This document shows positions 33,801 through 40,801 of a DNA stretch of 55,594 bases, piece by piece. Origin of the DNA: Microcaldota archaeon. Its GTDB lineage: Archaea > Micrarchaeota > Micrarchaeia > Anstonellales > Bilamarchaeaceae. The stretch spans positions 1 to 55,594 of the forward strand of contig JAHJDH010000032.1 of the NCBI GenBank assembly GCA_018812625.1. The letters are read 5' to 3'. The stretch's first letter is position 1. Every line of letters begins with the position of its first letter. A program made the translations under genes and the position numbers. Below the pieces are notes generated by a model, which searched no databases, was not told where the DNA came from, and worked only from the letters and a program-made list of their open reading frames with translations.

Positions 33801-35510
33801 TGTTGCAAGCTCTTCTGAAGACACATTGAATTTCATTCCCATTTTCTTGTAGAGCTGCTTGAGTACATATCTCATTGAGTCGTTGTGAGCTTCCTTGTTG
33901 AGCTGATTGTAAAGATGGCCCATCTTGTCACTAACAGGGAATGCCTGTCCAATGATAAGTGATGCTGGGTTCTTTGATGCTTGTTGATTTACCCAAGCAA
34001 CGGCAGAGCCACTTCTTCCACGCTCTTCTGCTATCTTTCTGCCTCCGAGCATAGACATTGTTGTCCTCGCAGTTGCTTTTGCAAGCTCTGGAGCATGAGT
34101 AATCATTCCTTTACCCATTCTTCCAACTACTCTTCCAGTTCTGACAGTAGAGTCAAGCGTACCAGGAACAAAACCACCGATGATGGAATATCTGTTAACA
34201 CCAACGGTTTTTGTAAGCACGTTGGACATTCTCTGGTGAACTGCACTTCTCTTTCCGATATCTGGATGTGCTGTAAGAACTTCAAGAGATTGGTATTGTC
34301 TTAGACCAAGCATGTAGTCTTTGAGTGTTAATGCCATTAATCTTTCTCGGCCGCCCATGCCTTGTAGACGTTCAAGAAGTTGAGCAATAGTTCTGTGCTC
34401 TTCGTCTCCATAATGATATGGTAATCTTGCTGCAAGCCTCTCAAGTTCCTGCTCGCTCATTCCTGCTGTTCGACCAGCTGTAATAAGAGAACTTGCAATT
34501 CTTCTTCCTTCTGCAACATCTCCAGCTGCTCTGTCTGCTGCAGTTCCATTAAGTCCTGCAACTCTGCCATTTAATCTATTTAGAACAGAATCTCCTCTTC
34601 TGGAATTTGCTATTGTGCTTGCAGAAACTGCAAGTGCGCCGGCAGCTGCTGCCATTTTTGCCTTTGTTGTTCTTTTCATTTCTGTGTAACCAAAAGGCAT
34701 GAGCATTTGTCCTCCGGCTGTAACACCTTTTGGAGCAGGTAGCCTTGGAGTAGTAATATCAAGAAGTGATATTGGTGACTTGCCTGAAAAGTATAATGAT
34801 GATAACAGAAGTCCAAGTATAAGGAATACACCAACACATGGAAGTGTACCGCCCTGAGCAATTCCATCTATTGCACTGTTTAAGCTTGCTGTGAATGCAC
34901 TTGAAACAGATACGTGTGCATTGTCATATTCGTATTGTGTAAAACTCATACTGATATTAGTAGAATCTGCTGGAAGATACATTACCCTAAATACAGAGCG
35001 GGTTTGTCCTTCAACAGCTTCAGAAAGATCACATTGAGCATACCAATTGTCTACTGTTTCAGTTTGACCAGATTCTGCAGGAATAGATGCAAGTCCATGA
35101 ATATTAGTAGTAAGGTCACCACAATTAGTAACTTGAGTATATCCTTGGGTCATTGGATTGTAAACTTCTACAGTAACACGAGCGTTTTGAAGAGAAGTTA
35201 GATTCATTTGGTAGCCTGTAGAAGTCGCAGTCCTTTCTATGGATTCTCTATTAATACAAGCTTGGAGATCGCCGCCTTCAGCCTGACAGTCAGTAACAAT
35301 CTGTTGCATGACGTCTCTGATATTAGTTCCACCAGTACTAACTGCAGGTTCAAATGTCAATACGCTGATGTTCAGCAATAAACCTGTATCGTCTGGAACT
35401 ACGACTACTTGACTCTCCATATCGGTTTGTGCTCCAAAGAAGCCAGCAGAAACACTGCCAACTAGTAAGAGCAACATCAATGCTCCGAAAACATACTTGT
35501 TAACGCTCAT
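30801..35510 (-). CDS. Giant single-pass membrane protein with C-terminal zinc ribbon
   Basis: 1569 residues. Signal peptide (1-22), an extracellular domain (about 23-220) with four cysteines, one strong membrane segment (PCVGVFLILGLLLSSLYF, about 224-241), then about 1300 residues inside the cell, mostly helical, and a C-terminal zinc ribbon (CPKCGRGGLRGATCQCG). Recurrent amphipathic stretches and Gly/Ala segments near 285-300 may bring more membrane contact. I recognise no named family. A TATA-like TTTTTAAAG about 26 bases upstream predicts a leaderless transcript. It heads the operon with the transglycosylase-like lipoprotein. The coding looks richer in G+C than its neighbours by eye. Confidence 0.8.
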   Translation of the reverse strand: MSVNKYVFGALMLLLLVGSVSAGFFGAQTDMESQVVVVPDDTGLLLNISVLTFEPAVSTGGTNIRDVMQQIVTDCQAEGGDLQACINRESIERTATSTGYQMNLTSLQNARVTVEVYNPMTQGYTQVTNCGDLTTNIHGLASIPAESGQTETVDNWYAQCDLSEAVEGQTRSVFRVMYLPADSTNISMSFTQYEYDNAHVSVSSAFTASLNSAIDGIAQGGTLPCVGVFLILGLLLSSLYFSGKSPISLLDITTPRLPAPKGVTAGGQMLMPFGYTEMKRTTKAKMAAAAGALAVSASTIANSRRGDSVLNRLNGRVAGLNGTAADRAAGDVAEGRRIASSLITAGRTAGMSEQELERLAARLPYHYGDEEHRTIAQLLERLQGMGGRERLMALTLKDYMLGLRQYQSLEVLTAHPDIGKRSAVHQRMSNVLTKTVGVNRYSIIGGFVPGTLDSTVRTGRVVGRMGKGMITHAPELAKATARTTMSMLGGRKIAEERGRSGSAVAWVNQQASKNPASLIIGQAFPVSDKMGHLYNQLNKEAHNDSMRYVLKQLYKKMGMKFNVSSEELATMGHIDVDILKRSGFNQTAELAALEKEIGRVLSNTTFNSQQKLSALTSLAESHGAHIDHQMLLFVQKLDAINTSGHDDHVKLIMLQEEMERQNKVRLATYATGHVNDDTFVSHVGGDTLRGSQVWETMVLRTMIWDHENGQVHGGGIKEELLSARLNVANRLGSLDPTSAMHELPEHMRNAGQLKAVTERNRHDLIELFTAEGREAFQRNQGKSITTASIGDIVGFMAGGELNRTGHVDKKTGRMVWWGADMELASPAHFTKVDTKRHWVSELKSADNFAIGQWTESRMTKSYVPHFDAAQEAQLDRMAGSSGWTNEQRTNEKKQLMVASELSKDMEQRFNSQFGHNTYGTTRETTRFYNGVLSGFMEKALEEKGLSANHPDLRFIKEMDTTNPDHLAKLRDLMVTHKKEYEAVLSRPVSYDDIAKSNKAMVMLHEGGFAYYSKGMMLSDADRVMAGEVSLRDDKGQLRKFVPEDVPVNFAGRDDLMRQYQKIGGSKDPNEWRSFIGEATKWAKEGGYSYEKERVLAAVLWNQAGATYNYSDYWKHSAVTVAPKREVTPLAPSSMRFFGAEGHTFTTMMKPFRDIGLHGGDYISKVALAAGGSLQKASYDITPTSEYYRQHSWNLASKIMSGQDMKGLSEAEQVAYRNVATQHYAYHQVWDYAIDRNPWRTSTSFGTHQSWASFFHFGPASNFDVRDNLRGYMGKGEYANFMSLYGFPMNAAAKLMKPYAGMVRGMQMSMQGYASKWDQTPDALKQWNFTEPRLREAMQSINPFSAKWFSGKTSERVAKLNVFGGSLEQHQLAGHDYMAGLKQAPQDIFLQRKGVYASARTGETNPGASFMDYRANLHVDAPMAEYLIRNNEAAYKYDKQIQAEAMNNTTRRTVSAEALSLRRDQELRGFGAMQNPLYGWANPLAFLWHAPVPLFPQSLTPKDIIGNAVKKHKHGHGGSWEQSVANAGTGVARGTKRLLQPHLIARQVYCPKCGRGGLRGATCQCGQTLY

Positions 35511-35564
35511 GAATAATTCGGGTCTCCAGTTCTTTAAAAATGTTTATGTTCATAGTACTTATAG

Positions 35565-35623
35565 AAACTACAAAAACTACATACGTTGTAGTTTATTGTT
35601 GTAGAAACAATACCACGGTGGTA
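35565..35623. promoter_or_regulatory. Palindrome-rich operator region between divergent genes
   Basis: Between the giant-protein gene and the AAA ATPase gene lie: AAACTACAA (35565-35573), the palindrome AAACTACA-TACGT-TGTAGTTT (35574-35594), an inverted repeat ATTGTT-GTAGA-AACAAT (35595-35611), and TACCAC-G-GTGGTA (35611-35623). The half site AAACTACA recurs in both orientations. Likely regulator-binding sites upstream of the TATA box of the giant-protein gene (about 35533-35541). Confidence 0.55.
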
Positions 35624-35709
35624 AAGAACATGGATATTTTAACAAAAACAAGCGTTTTTGCGGAGGATTGTGGATATTTATCATATTTTGACAAACAGGG
35701 GGCTATGCA

Positions 35710-36720
35710 ATGAAAGGCCCAAATCCGTTCGTACTTTGGGACGAAAACCCCAAAGAAATATCTGGTAGGAAAGACGAAGTCCGCATATTTAACAGTTTCG
35801 CAAATGCAGCAGCCTCAAAGCAAGGAGGAGGGATTTTAGTATTTGGCGTGCCGGGCACTGGAAAAACAACACTTCTTCGTCATTTTGGCTATTTGGCAGA
35901 GAAAAGCGGCATCCTGGCGCCATATACCAAAGTAGAGAAAGGAGAGAGCTTGGAAGTTACTATAGATAAGCTATACAATGAACTGAGAGTGATTCCAGGA
36001 GCCAAGATAGGCAAAACAGCTCCAAAAACAGTAAAAGAGCTTATTGAAGTCGTTGAAATGGGGGGGAAACACTTTGGAACTGTGTTTTTCATCGATGATA
36101 TTGATAAAATGAAGAAGTCAAATGATGCTATTGTAGAAATAGAAAAAGAACTGAAGGAAGTCTGGGGGGGAAAAACAGCTGGTTTTGTACTAAGTTCAAC
36201 CAGGGAATTTAAGTTCAGCTCTTCAGTAGTCAAAAAAATGAAGATCAGTGCATTTGAAGAGCACGAGGGGCATGAAGTTGTTGAAAAGGCTCTTGGGAAG
36301 GAATCTCCAAAGATGGGAGAGGAATGCTTCAATACAATAATGAATGATACTCAGGGAAATCCACTTCTTTTCAAAACAGTCTGCCACCACATATATGCAA
36401 GGCTTCGGGACAATGAAAAGGTTATTTCAAAGGGACATTACCTTGCTTATCTTCCATATATTATGAGTATGCTCTCCCGTGAATGGTTTGGAAAAATGTA
36501 TCAGGAAACTCCTGGTGCTGAAAAGGAGATACTCCTTGTTCTTGCAAAAAATGAAAGCATGCATGTATCTGAGATTGCAGTGGAGCTTGGAAAACCTCTT
36601 GGACCAATAACAGCACTAATCAAAAGATTACTGGACAGAGGACAAATTGTGAAGCTTGACCGTGGCAAATACAGAATATTTGCAAAGCTTTATGGCAGAT
36701 ATGTCATCCAGAGAAGCTAG
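35710..36720 (+). CDS. AAA+ ATPase with C-terminal winged helix
   Basis: 336 residues. Walker A VFGVPGTGKTTLLRHFG (about 44-60), Walker B TVFFIDDIDKM, sensor 1 GFVLSSTREF, then a lid region and a C-terminal winged helix (about 270-336; EIAVELGKPLGPITALIKRL). It resembles the Orc1/Cdc6-like and archaeal STAND-type (COG1672) ATPases. It probably binds DNA in an ATP-dependent way as a regulator; a replication initiator is possible but lacks obvious origin repeats. It is divergent from the giant-protein gene across the palindromic region and overlaps the next minus-strand gene by four bases. Confidence 0.8.
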   Translation: MKGPNPFVLWDENPKEISGRKDEVRIFNSFANAAASKQGGGILVFGVPGTGKTTLLRHFGYLAEKSGILAPYTKVEKGESLEVTIDKLYNELRVIPGAKIGKTAPKTVKELIEVVEMGGKHFGTVFFIDDIDKMKKSNDAIVEIEKELKEVWGGKTAGFVLSSTREFKFSSSVVKKMKISAFEEHEGHEVVEKALGKESPKMGEECFNTIMNDTQGNPLLFKTVCHHIYARLRDNEKVISKGHYLAYLPYIMSMLSREWFGKMYQETPGAEKEILLVLAKNESMHVSEIAVELGKPLGPITALIKRLLDRGQIVKLDRGKYRIFAKLYGRYVIQRS

Positions 36721-37559
36721 GGATTGTTTTTTCTGTATAATTCTTCAGCACAAAGAATCTTAGCACGCTTGAGGCTGATCTCTGTTGATAGCAGGGAATC
36801 GCCAAGGTTGTGGAATGGGCCGATTCTTGTGCATGAATCATCTTCATAATTTTGCATAAGTTCAATCCTCTGTGACGGAACAAGTAATCTTTGTGGAGGC
36901 GGATACCCAAATGCTGAAGCAAGATACCAGGCAATTCCAGCTGCTGCAATGATTGTAGCAGACGCTTTCAGTATTCTATCTGCGGTCCATAATCTCTTTA
37001 GAGTAAAATCATATGTTGATACAGTTCGCATACTTGGGATTCCTTCGTAATTAGGAGTTGGCTGTGCGTTTCCAGTTGGATCATGATCATAATGTGAAAC
37101 ACGTACATCACGAGTTCTTCCTGCGTCTTCTTCATATTTCCTAAAAACAATTCCAACCTTATGTTTCCTTAATTCTGATATGGACATCTTTCTCATTTCA
37201 GAAGAGAGACCCATGAATGCCGAAGAAAGACTTGGTTTGTTATGAACTGCACGTATTCTTGGCATGCTGCGATAGTATAAAGCAAGGAGTTGGGGAACTA
37301 GCTTGGTTCGGATATCAAGATCATCCATAGAGGTTGATTCTTTCAGGAAATCGGCAACAGCATCTATTATTTCAGGAGAAGAAGTGCTACCGAATAAATT
37401 AGAAAGCAGCTGTTCGCATGCTTCATTGATTGGTAGTTTTTTCGTATCCATAGAAAGCATTTTGTCTGCATCTAAAAGCTGATACTTCTGCTTTTTTTTC
37501 GTTAAATGCTCTTTGATATCTACCTTTTCATTTTTTCCAAGCATTAGTCTTTTTGCCAT
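36717..37559 (-). CDS. Hypothetical protein with one membrane segment
   Basis: 280 residues, no N-terminal signal. The first about 200 are charged and helical (KEHLTKKKQKYQLLDADKML), then one membrane segment (ILKASATIIAAAGIAWYLA, about 209-227) and a C-terminal outside-facing part of about 50 residues with two cysteines. It could be a cytoplasmic domain tethered to the membrane. Unrecognised family. It lies between the AAA ATPase and the PLD nuclease genes in a block of unknown genes. Confidence 0.6.
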   Translation of the reverse strand: MAKRLMLGKNEKVDIKEHLTKKKQKYQLLDADKMLSMDTKKLPINEACEQLLSNLFGSTSSPEIIDAVADFLKESTSMDDLDIRTKLVPQLLALYYRSMPRIRAVHNKPSLSSAFMGLSSEMRKMSISELRKHKVGIVFRKYEEDAGRTRDVRVSHYDHDPTGNAQPTPNYEGIPSMRTVSTYDFTLKRLWTADRILKASATIIAAAGIAWYLASAFGYPPPQRLLVPSQRIELMQNYEDDSCTRIGPFHNLGDSLLSTEISLKRAKILCAEELYRKNNP

Positions 37560-37600
37560 AGTCTCTTAGAGCATTGTGGTACAATAGAAATTTAAATGGA

Positions 37601-38107
37601 TCATGATGCAATTGCCCAGTCAAGTTCGAAAACAGAGAGAAATTCAGATACGGTATTCTGATCAGTAATGATTACTGATGCTTCTCTGTTTTTGAAAAGA
37701 GCAGAATTGCTGAAATTGTGAGAGCCTACCAAGACAGATTTATTGTCAATAATCATGAATTTGGAATGAGTAAGCTTGTAGGTTTTGCTTGCATATCTGA
37801 CGTTGAATCCCTTTGCCTGGAGTTCTTCAAAAATTTGTTTGTTGCTTCCGCTGATTGTGCTTCGCTCTATTATTAGTCGAATTTTGACTCCGCGGTTTTT
37901 TGCTTTTTCCAGCTCATCAACAACATCCCTTGAAGTAAAAACATACATTTCAATTTCAATAGATTCTTCTGCATTTTTGATTAGGTTAATGATTTCAGAT
38001 CCATCTTCAGGAGAAAAAACAGGATTGATTTCAGGTTGAAGAAAGAATGTAGAGATTAAGAAAAAGATTATGAGGCCAGATGAAAAACCAAACAGAAAAT
38101 TTCGCAT
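37601..38107 (-). CDS. Membrane-anchored phospholipase-D family nuclease
   Basis: 168 residues: an N-terminal membrane anchor or signal (LFGFSSGLIIFFLISTFFL), then one PLD fold with the HKD motif in LTHSKFMIIDNKSVLVGS, followed by SHNFSNSAL and NREASVIITD. Single-HKD proteins of this size, such as the Nuc endonucleases, act as dimers and cut DNA or RNA non-specifically. The export signal places it at the outer face or outside. A role in degrading external nucleic acid is inferred. Confidence 0.85.
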   Translation of the reverse strand: MRNFLFGFSSGLIIFFLISTFFLQPEINPVFSPEDGSEIINLIKNAEESIEIEMYVFTSRDVVDELEKAKNRGVKIRLIIERSTISGSNKQIFEELQAKGFNVRYASKTYKLTHSKFMIIDNKSVLVGSHNFSNSALFKNREASVIITDQNTVSEFLSVFELDWAIAS

Positions 38108-38213
38108 AAGATGGAATACTAACTAATCTGAAATAAAAAAGTCTTGGGGTTTTTTCTGTAGACGCGCATATTTTTTGAGAGATTTTTTGAGCACATACAC
38201 TTGAGAAAAACAG

Positions 38214-38714
38214 TTATGCCATCTGCCAAGCTGGGCAAACTTTTTGAAGAGCTTCCATATCACATTTTGAAATTGCCTCAAGTGCAATCCTCTGCGAAGC
38301 ACATAGATCACGCAAATCCAAAGCATATGAAAATGCAACATCAAGGGAATTCATTTTGTCATAAGCAAGCTGTCGCTCGTTCGGATCTTGCGTATCTACC
38401 CATCCATACTTTAGGGATATTTGCCGCCGGAAATTCCTATTTACATCAAGAGGCCCGAATATTTCTGCAGTTTTTGCATATAGGTTGGTATCAAGCCCAT
38501 CACCATTTTGAAGAGTATATATAAACAGATAAATCTCACCAGATTTGGTTAGAAGAAGATGCGTTGGGATAGGCAGTTGGATGTTATTTGGATCAGTTGA
38601 CATTAATCTTGTAAAGCTGATTCTCCGCGCTCGCTTGAGCAATCCGTCAAGTCTTTTATCTCCAAGTGAATCTGGGACTTTGGATAGCTGAATTGAAACT
38701 TTGTGAGAAGACAT
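38214..38714 (-). CDS. Hypothetical 166-aa protein
   Basis: 166 residues, MSSHKVSIQLSKVPDSLGDK at the start, no signal peptide or membrane segment, two cysteines in the C-terminal helices. The middle LLLTKSGEIYLFIYTLQNG looks like two beta strands. A TATA box ATTTAAATATTTT lies about 26 bases before the ATG, so the message is probably leaderless. A 14-base element near its promoter is shared with the operator region at 35594-35607. Function unknown. Confidence 0.55.
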   Translation of the reverse strand: MSSHKVSIQLSKVPDSLGDKRLDGLLKRARRISFTRLMSTDPNNIQLPIPTHLLLTKSGEIYLFIYTLQNGDGLDTNLYAKTAEIFGPLDVNRNFRRQISLKYGWVDTQDPNERQLAYDKMNSLDVAFSYALDLRDLCASQRIALEAISKCDMEALQKVCPAWQMA

Positions 38715-38723
38715 TAGGAGGAA

Positions 38724-38750
38724 TATTGTTGTAGAAAATATTTAAATGGA
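38724..38750 (-). promoter_or_regulatory. TATA box with shared TATTGTTGTAGAAA element
   Basis: The TATA box for the 166-aa gene (about 38737-38745) overlaps the 3' part of TATTGTTGTAGAAA (38724-38737, plus-strand reading), which also occurs exactly at 35594-35607. Position between TATA and start suggests a repressor site. Confidence 0.4.
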
Positions 38751-38779
38751 AAAGTTCGTATTTGGACATAATTAATGGA

Positions 38780-39613
38780 TTAAAGTTTTAGGAAATACTC
38801 TGAGAGCTTCACAAAATGAGTAGTAGAAGTTCTGTCTATCTCGATTATTTTTCTTTTTTCAAGCCGGTTTATCGCTTTGGCCAGACTTGATTTACTGATT
38901 GCAGTCTTCTTCTCAAGATCATTTCTTTTTGATTTGCCCTCGCAGGAAAGAAGATAGTCTACGATGATCTTGTCATTTTCATTAAATGTTTCCATCATCT
39001 CCTTTTTTCCAGAAGTCAATCCAAGTGAAGGTTTTTTTTCTGATACTTGTCGTTCGTGACTTTTAGTCCGCAGCAGATAGGCTGCAATAACTATTGACAT
39101 TGCAAGAATAATTACTGAGGGAAGAATGAGTCCTGAGTCGGATTGCTCTGGCTCTGGAAGATTCTTAAGTTCATATTCAAGACTGATCTGTCCACCTTGA
39201 AATTCGAGCGAGGCTCTGGAATCATCTGCAGAAACCTTTACTGGTTTTGGAGAGGAGGATAAAATTTCAGCGTGTGCTGGCATGTAAACAGATACAATTG
39301 AATTCTCAGGTGCAGTAAAGAAAAGCTTCCAGCTGCTTGATGTTTTCGTCGTAAGTTCAGATGAGGAATATGAAAAAGTTGTGAATCCAGATGGACCTGC
39401 TGATATGGTTGCTGTATTATTTACAATCTTGTAAGATCCTCCCACAATCCGGAAGTTTGACGAATCATGCGGAAGGAATACTGAGGATGATCCACCGCCT
39501 TCAAGCGAAAGTGTAACAGAGGTTGAACCAGAGCGTTCAACATCAAGTGTGATTAAATCTGATGAATAGGCAGAAGACGCAAGTACTAAAAGCAAAAAAA
39601 ATGCTTTGTTCAT
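38780..39613 (-). CDS. Membrane-anchored winged-helix regulator (second copy)
   Basis: 277 residues with the same plan as the protein at 1855-2736: signal peptide (1-16), extracellular beta domain, one membrane segment (LILPSVIILAMSIVIAAYLL, about 165-184), linker, and C-terminal winged helix (about 215-277; NENDKIIVDYLLSCEGKSKR and AISKSSLAKAINRLEKRK). The two are paralogous in design with modest identity by eye, e.g. the ENDK hinge before the winged helix. Probably a surface sensor that acts on DNA directly. The short gap to the divergent DUF5667-like gene makes that a possible target. Confidence 0.7.
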   Translation of the reverse strand: MNKAFFLLLVLASSAYSSDLITLDVERSGSTSVTLSLEGGGSSSVFLPHDSSNFRIVGGSYKIVNNTATISAGPSGFTTFSYSSSELTTKTSSSWKLFFTAPENSIVSVYMPAHAEILSSSPKPVKVSADDSRASLEFQGGQISLEYELKNLPEPEQSDSGLILPSVIILAMSIVIAAYLLRTKSHERQVSEKKPSLGLTSGKKEMMETFNENDKIIVDYLLSCEGKSKRNDLEKKTAISKSSLAKAINRLEKRKIIEIDRTSTTHFVKLSEYFLKL

Positions 39614-39707
39614 CCAGATTCTCCAAAGTTCACGCTTGTTCCCTGAACAGATTATATTCTGTTCACGCTTTTATTTGTTCGTCCCAGTTGGGATGGAGAT
39701 GATATGT

Positions 39708-40568
39708 ATGAAGATTATGATGTTTGTACTTGTTTTGGCAGTTCTGGCAGTTCCAGTTTTTGCGGTAACTGAAACAAATGAAAGCAATGTTACAGTAGTT
39801 AGTAATGAAACTGTAGTTCAAGAAGAATTATCATTTGTTGAGGAGGAAGTAGGAGCACTTCCTGGAGATCTGGGTTATGGATTCCAGAGGTTCTTTGAAA
39901 ATGTGGATAAGTTTTTCACACTCGACAAAGCTGAGAAAGCAAAAAAGCATGCAAAATATGGAAAGCTTCGTGCAGTTGAAGCGCATGTTATGACTAAAAA
40001 ATACCAGCAGCTCTTAGCAGAAGGAAAAGAATCTGAGGCCAATGAAACCCTTGCTGCAGTAGAAAATCTTACTGATGAGCAGAATGATGAGATGGAAGAT
40101 GCCCAGCAAGAGCTTGAGGGAGCTATTGAAGAAGGCAGTGCAGATGAAGAAGATATTGAGGAAGTTGAAACCCAGCTTAGAAACAGCATAACCGTACTGC
40201 AGAGAGTTTATGAAAAAGTACCTGAATCAGCAAAGGACGGAGTGCTACGTGCCCTAAACAACTCCATAATGAACCAGGAGAGGCATGAGGAAAAAGTTCA
40301 GGAAAAAGAGGAATATAAAGAGCAGAAAAAAATGAACAAGGGCAATGAGACAGAAACTGATGAGGATGAGTTTGATGAAAACGAAACTGAATCAGAAAAT
40401 GGAAAAGGGAATGTGACTAAGAGCCAGAATAAGACAAAAACAGAAGAAAAAACAAAGGATAAAACAGGAAAATCCAAAGATGACTCTGAGGATGAAGATG
40501 AATCCGAAAACGAATCTGAAGATGAAGACGAATCTGAGGACGACGAATCCGAAGAAGAAGAGGATTAA
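39708..40568 (+). CDS. Secreted DUF5667-like protein with acidic tail
   Basis: 286 residues from MKIMMFVLVLAVLAVPVFA, a signal peptide; the frame extends upstream, but GGAG is correctly spaced for this ATG. The core (about 35-170) has LPGDLGYGFQRFFENVDKFF and KAKKHAKYGKLRAVEAHVM, the pattern of DUF5667 (LPG..Y..KRF.E......AE.KA). The C-terminal 110 residues are extremely charged, first Lys/Glu-rich and then almost pure Asp/Glu/Ser (DEDESEDDESEEEED). Cell-surface or periplasmic-like location expected, perhaps binding cations. A strong terminator follows. Confidence 0.75.
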   Translation: MKIMMFVLVLAVLAVPVFAVTETNESNVTVVSNETVVQEELSFVEEEVGALPGDLGYGFQRFFENVDKFFTLDKAEKAKKHAKYGKLRAVEAHVMTKKYQQLLAEGKESEANETLAAVENLTDEQNDEMEDAQQELEGAIEEGSADEEDIEEVETQLRNSITVLQRVYEKVPESAKDGVLRALNNSIMNQERHEEKVQEKEEYKEQKKMNKGNETETDEDEFDENETESENGKGNVTKSQNKTKTEEKTKDKTGKSKDDSEDEDESENESEDEDESEDDESEEEED

Positions 40569-40583
40569 TAGGCCAGATGTTTA

Positions 40584-40624
40584 GAGGGACGCCAAAAACT
40601 TGGATGGCGTTCCTCCTTTTTTTA
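40584..40624 (+). terminator. Bacterial-style intrinsic terminator
   Basis: An 11-bp stem GAGGGACGCCA/TGGCGTTCCTC (40584-40594 with 40605-40615) is followed by a run of seven T. It lies just after the DUF5667-like gene. Confidence 0.75.
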
Positions 40625-40642
40625 TATCAAAAGCATTTCAAG

Positions 40643-40718
40643 TTTCTTTTTGTCAGAACTCAAGATTACCTTGAATTTGTTTCAAGTCTCTTGATTTCTT
40701 TTTGTCAGTACTCAAGAT
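40643..40718 (+). repeat. Pair of 24-bp direct repeats
   Basis: TTTCTTTTTGTCAGAACTCA plus AGAT at 40643-40666 recurs at 40695-40718 with a single A-to-T change, a period of 52 bases. Both copies also have TTTCAAG upstream. The second copy carries the D-box and guide region of the candidate sRNA on the minus strand. Confidence 0.65.
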
Positions 40719-40765
40719 CTTCTTCATAGGGGGCAAACCCTCAGAGGTATTGCTTTTTCATCACT
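40704..40765 (-). ncRNA. Candidate C/D-box sRNA
   Basis: On the minus strand the order is C box GTGATGA (40764-40758), 13-nt spacer, D' box CTGA (40744-40741), spacer GGGTTTGCCCCC, a C'-like ATGAAGA (40727-40721, one mismatch), 12-nt spacer, D box CTGA (40708-40705). Total about 60 nt, as in archaeal 2'-O-methylation guides. The D'-C' gap is longer than usual and can fold on itself. Located downstream of the glycosyltransferase gene. The rRNA target was not checked. Confidence 0.4.
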
Positions 40766-40801
40766 TATGAAAAATATGACATCCTAAGGTTAAAAACCCT
40801 A

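Noticed and set aside
28154-35510. Calling the giant protein and lipoprotein a type IV secretion system (VirB6 plus VirB1).
   Set aside because: No VirB4, VirD4, pilin or relaxase gene is present in the window; only the SLT-like domain and membrane location are suggestive.
35710-36720. Orc1/Cdc6 origin-binding protein with a replication origin at 35511-35709.
   Set aside because: No repeated origin-recognition boxes or A+T unwinding element were seen; the palindromes look like operator sites.
40643-40718. Start of a CRISPR array.
   Set aside because: Only two copies with one mismatch, 52-base period, and no cas genes.
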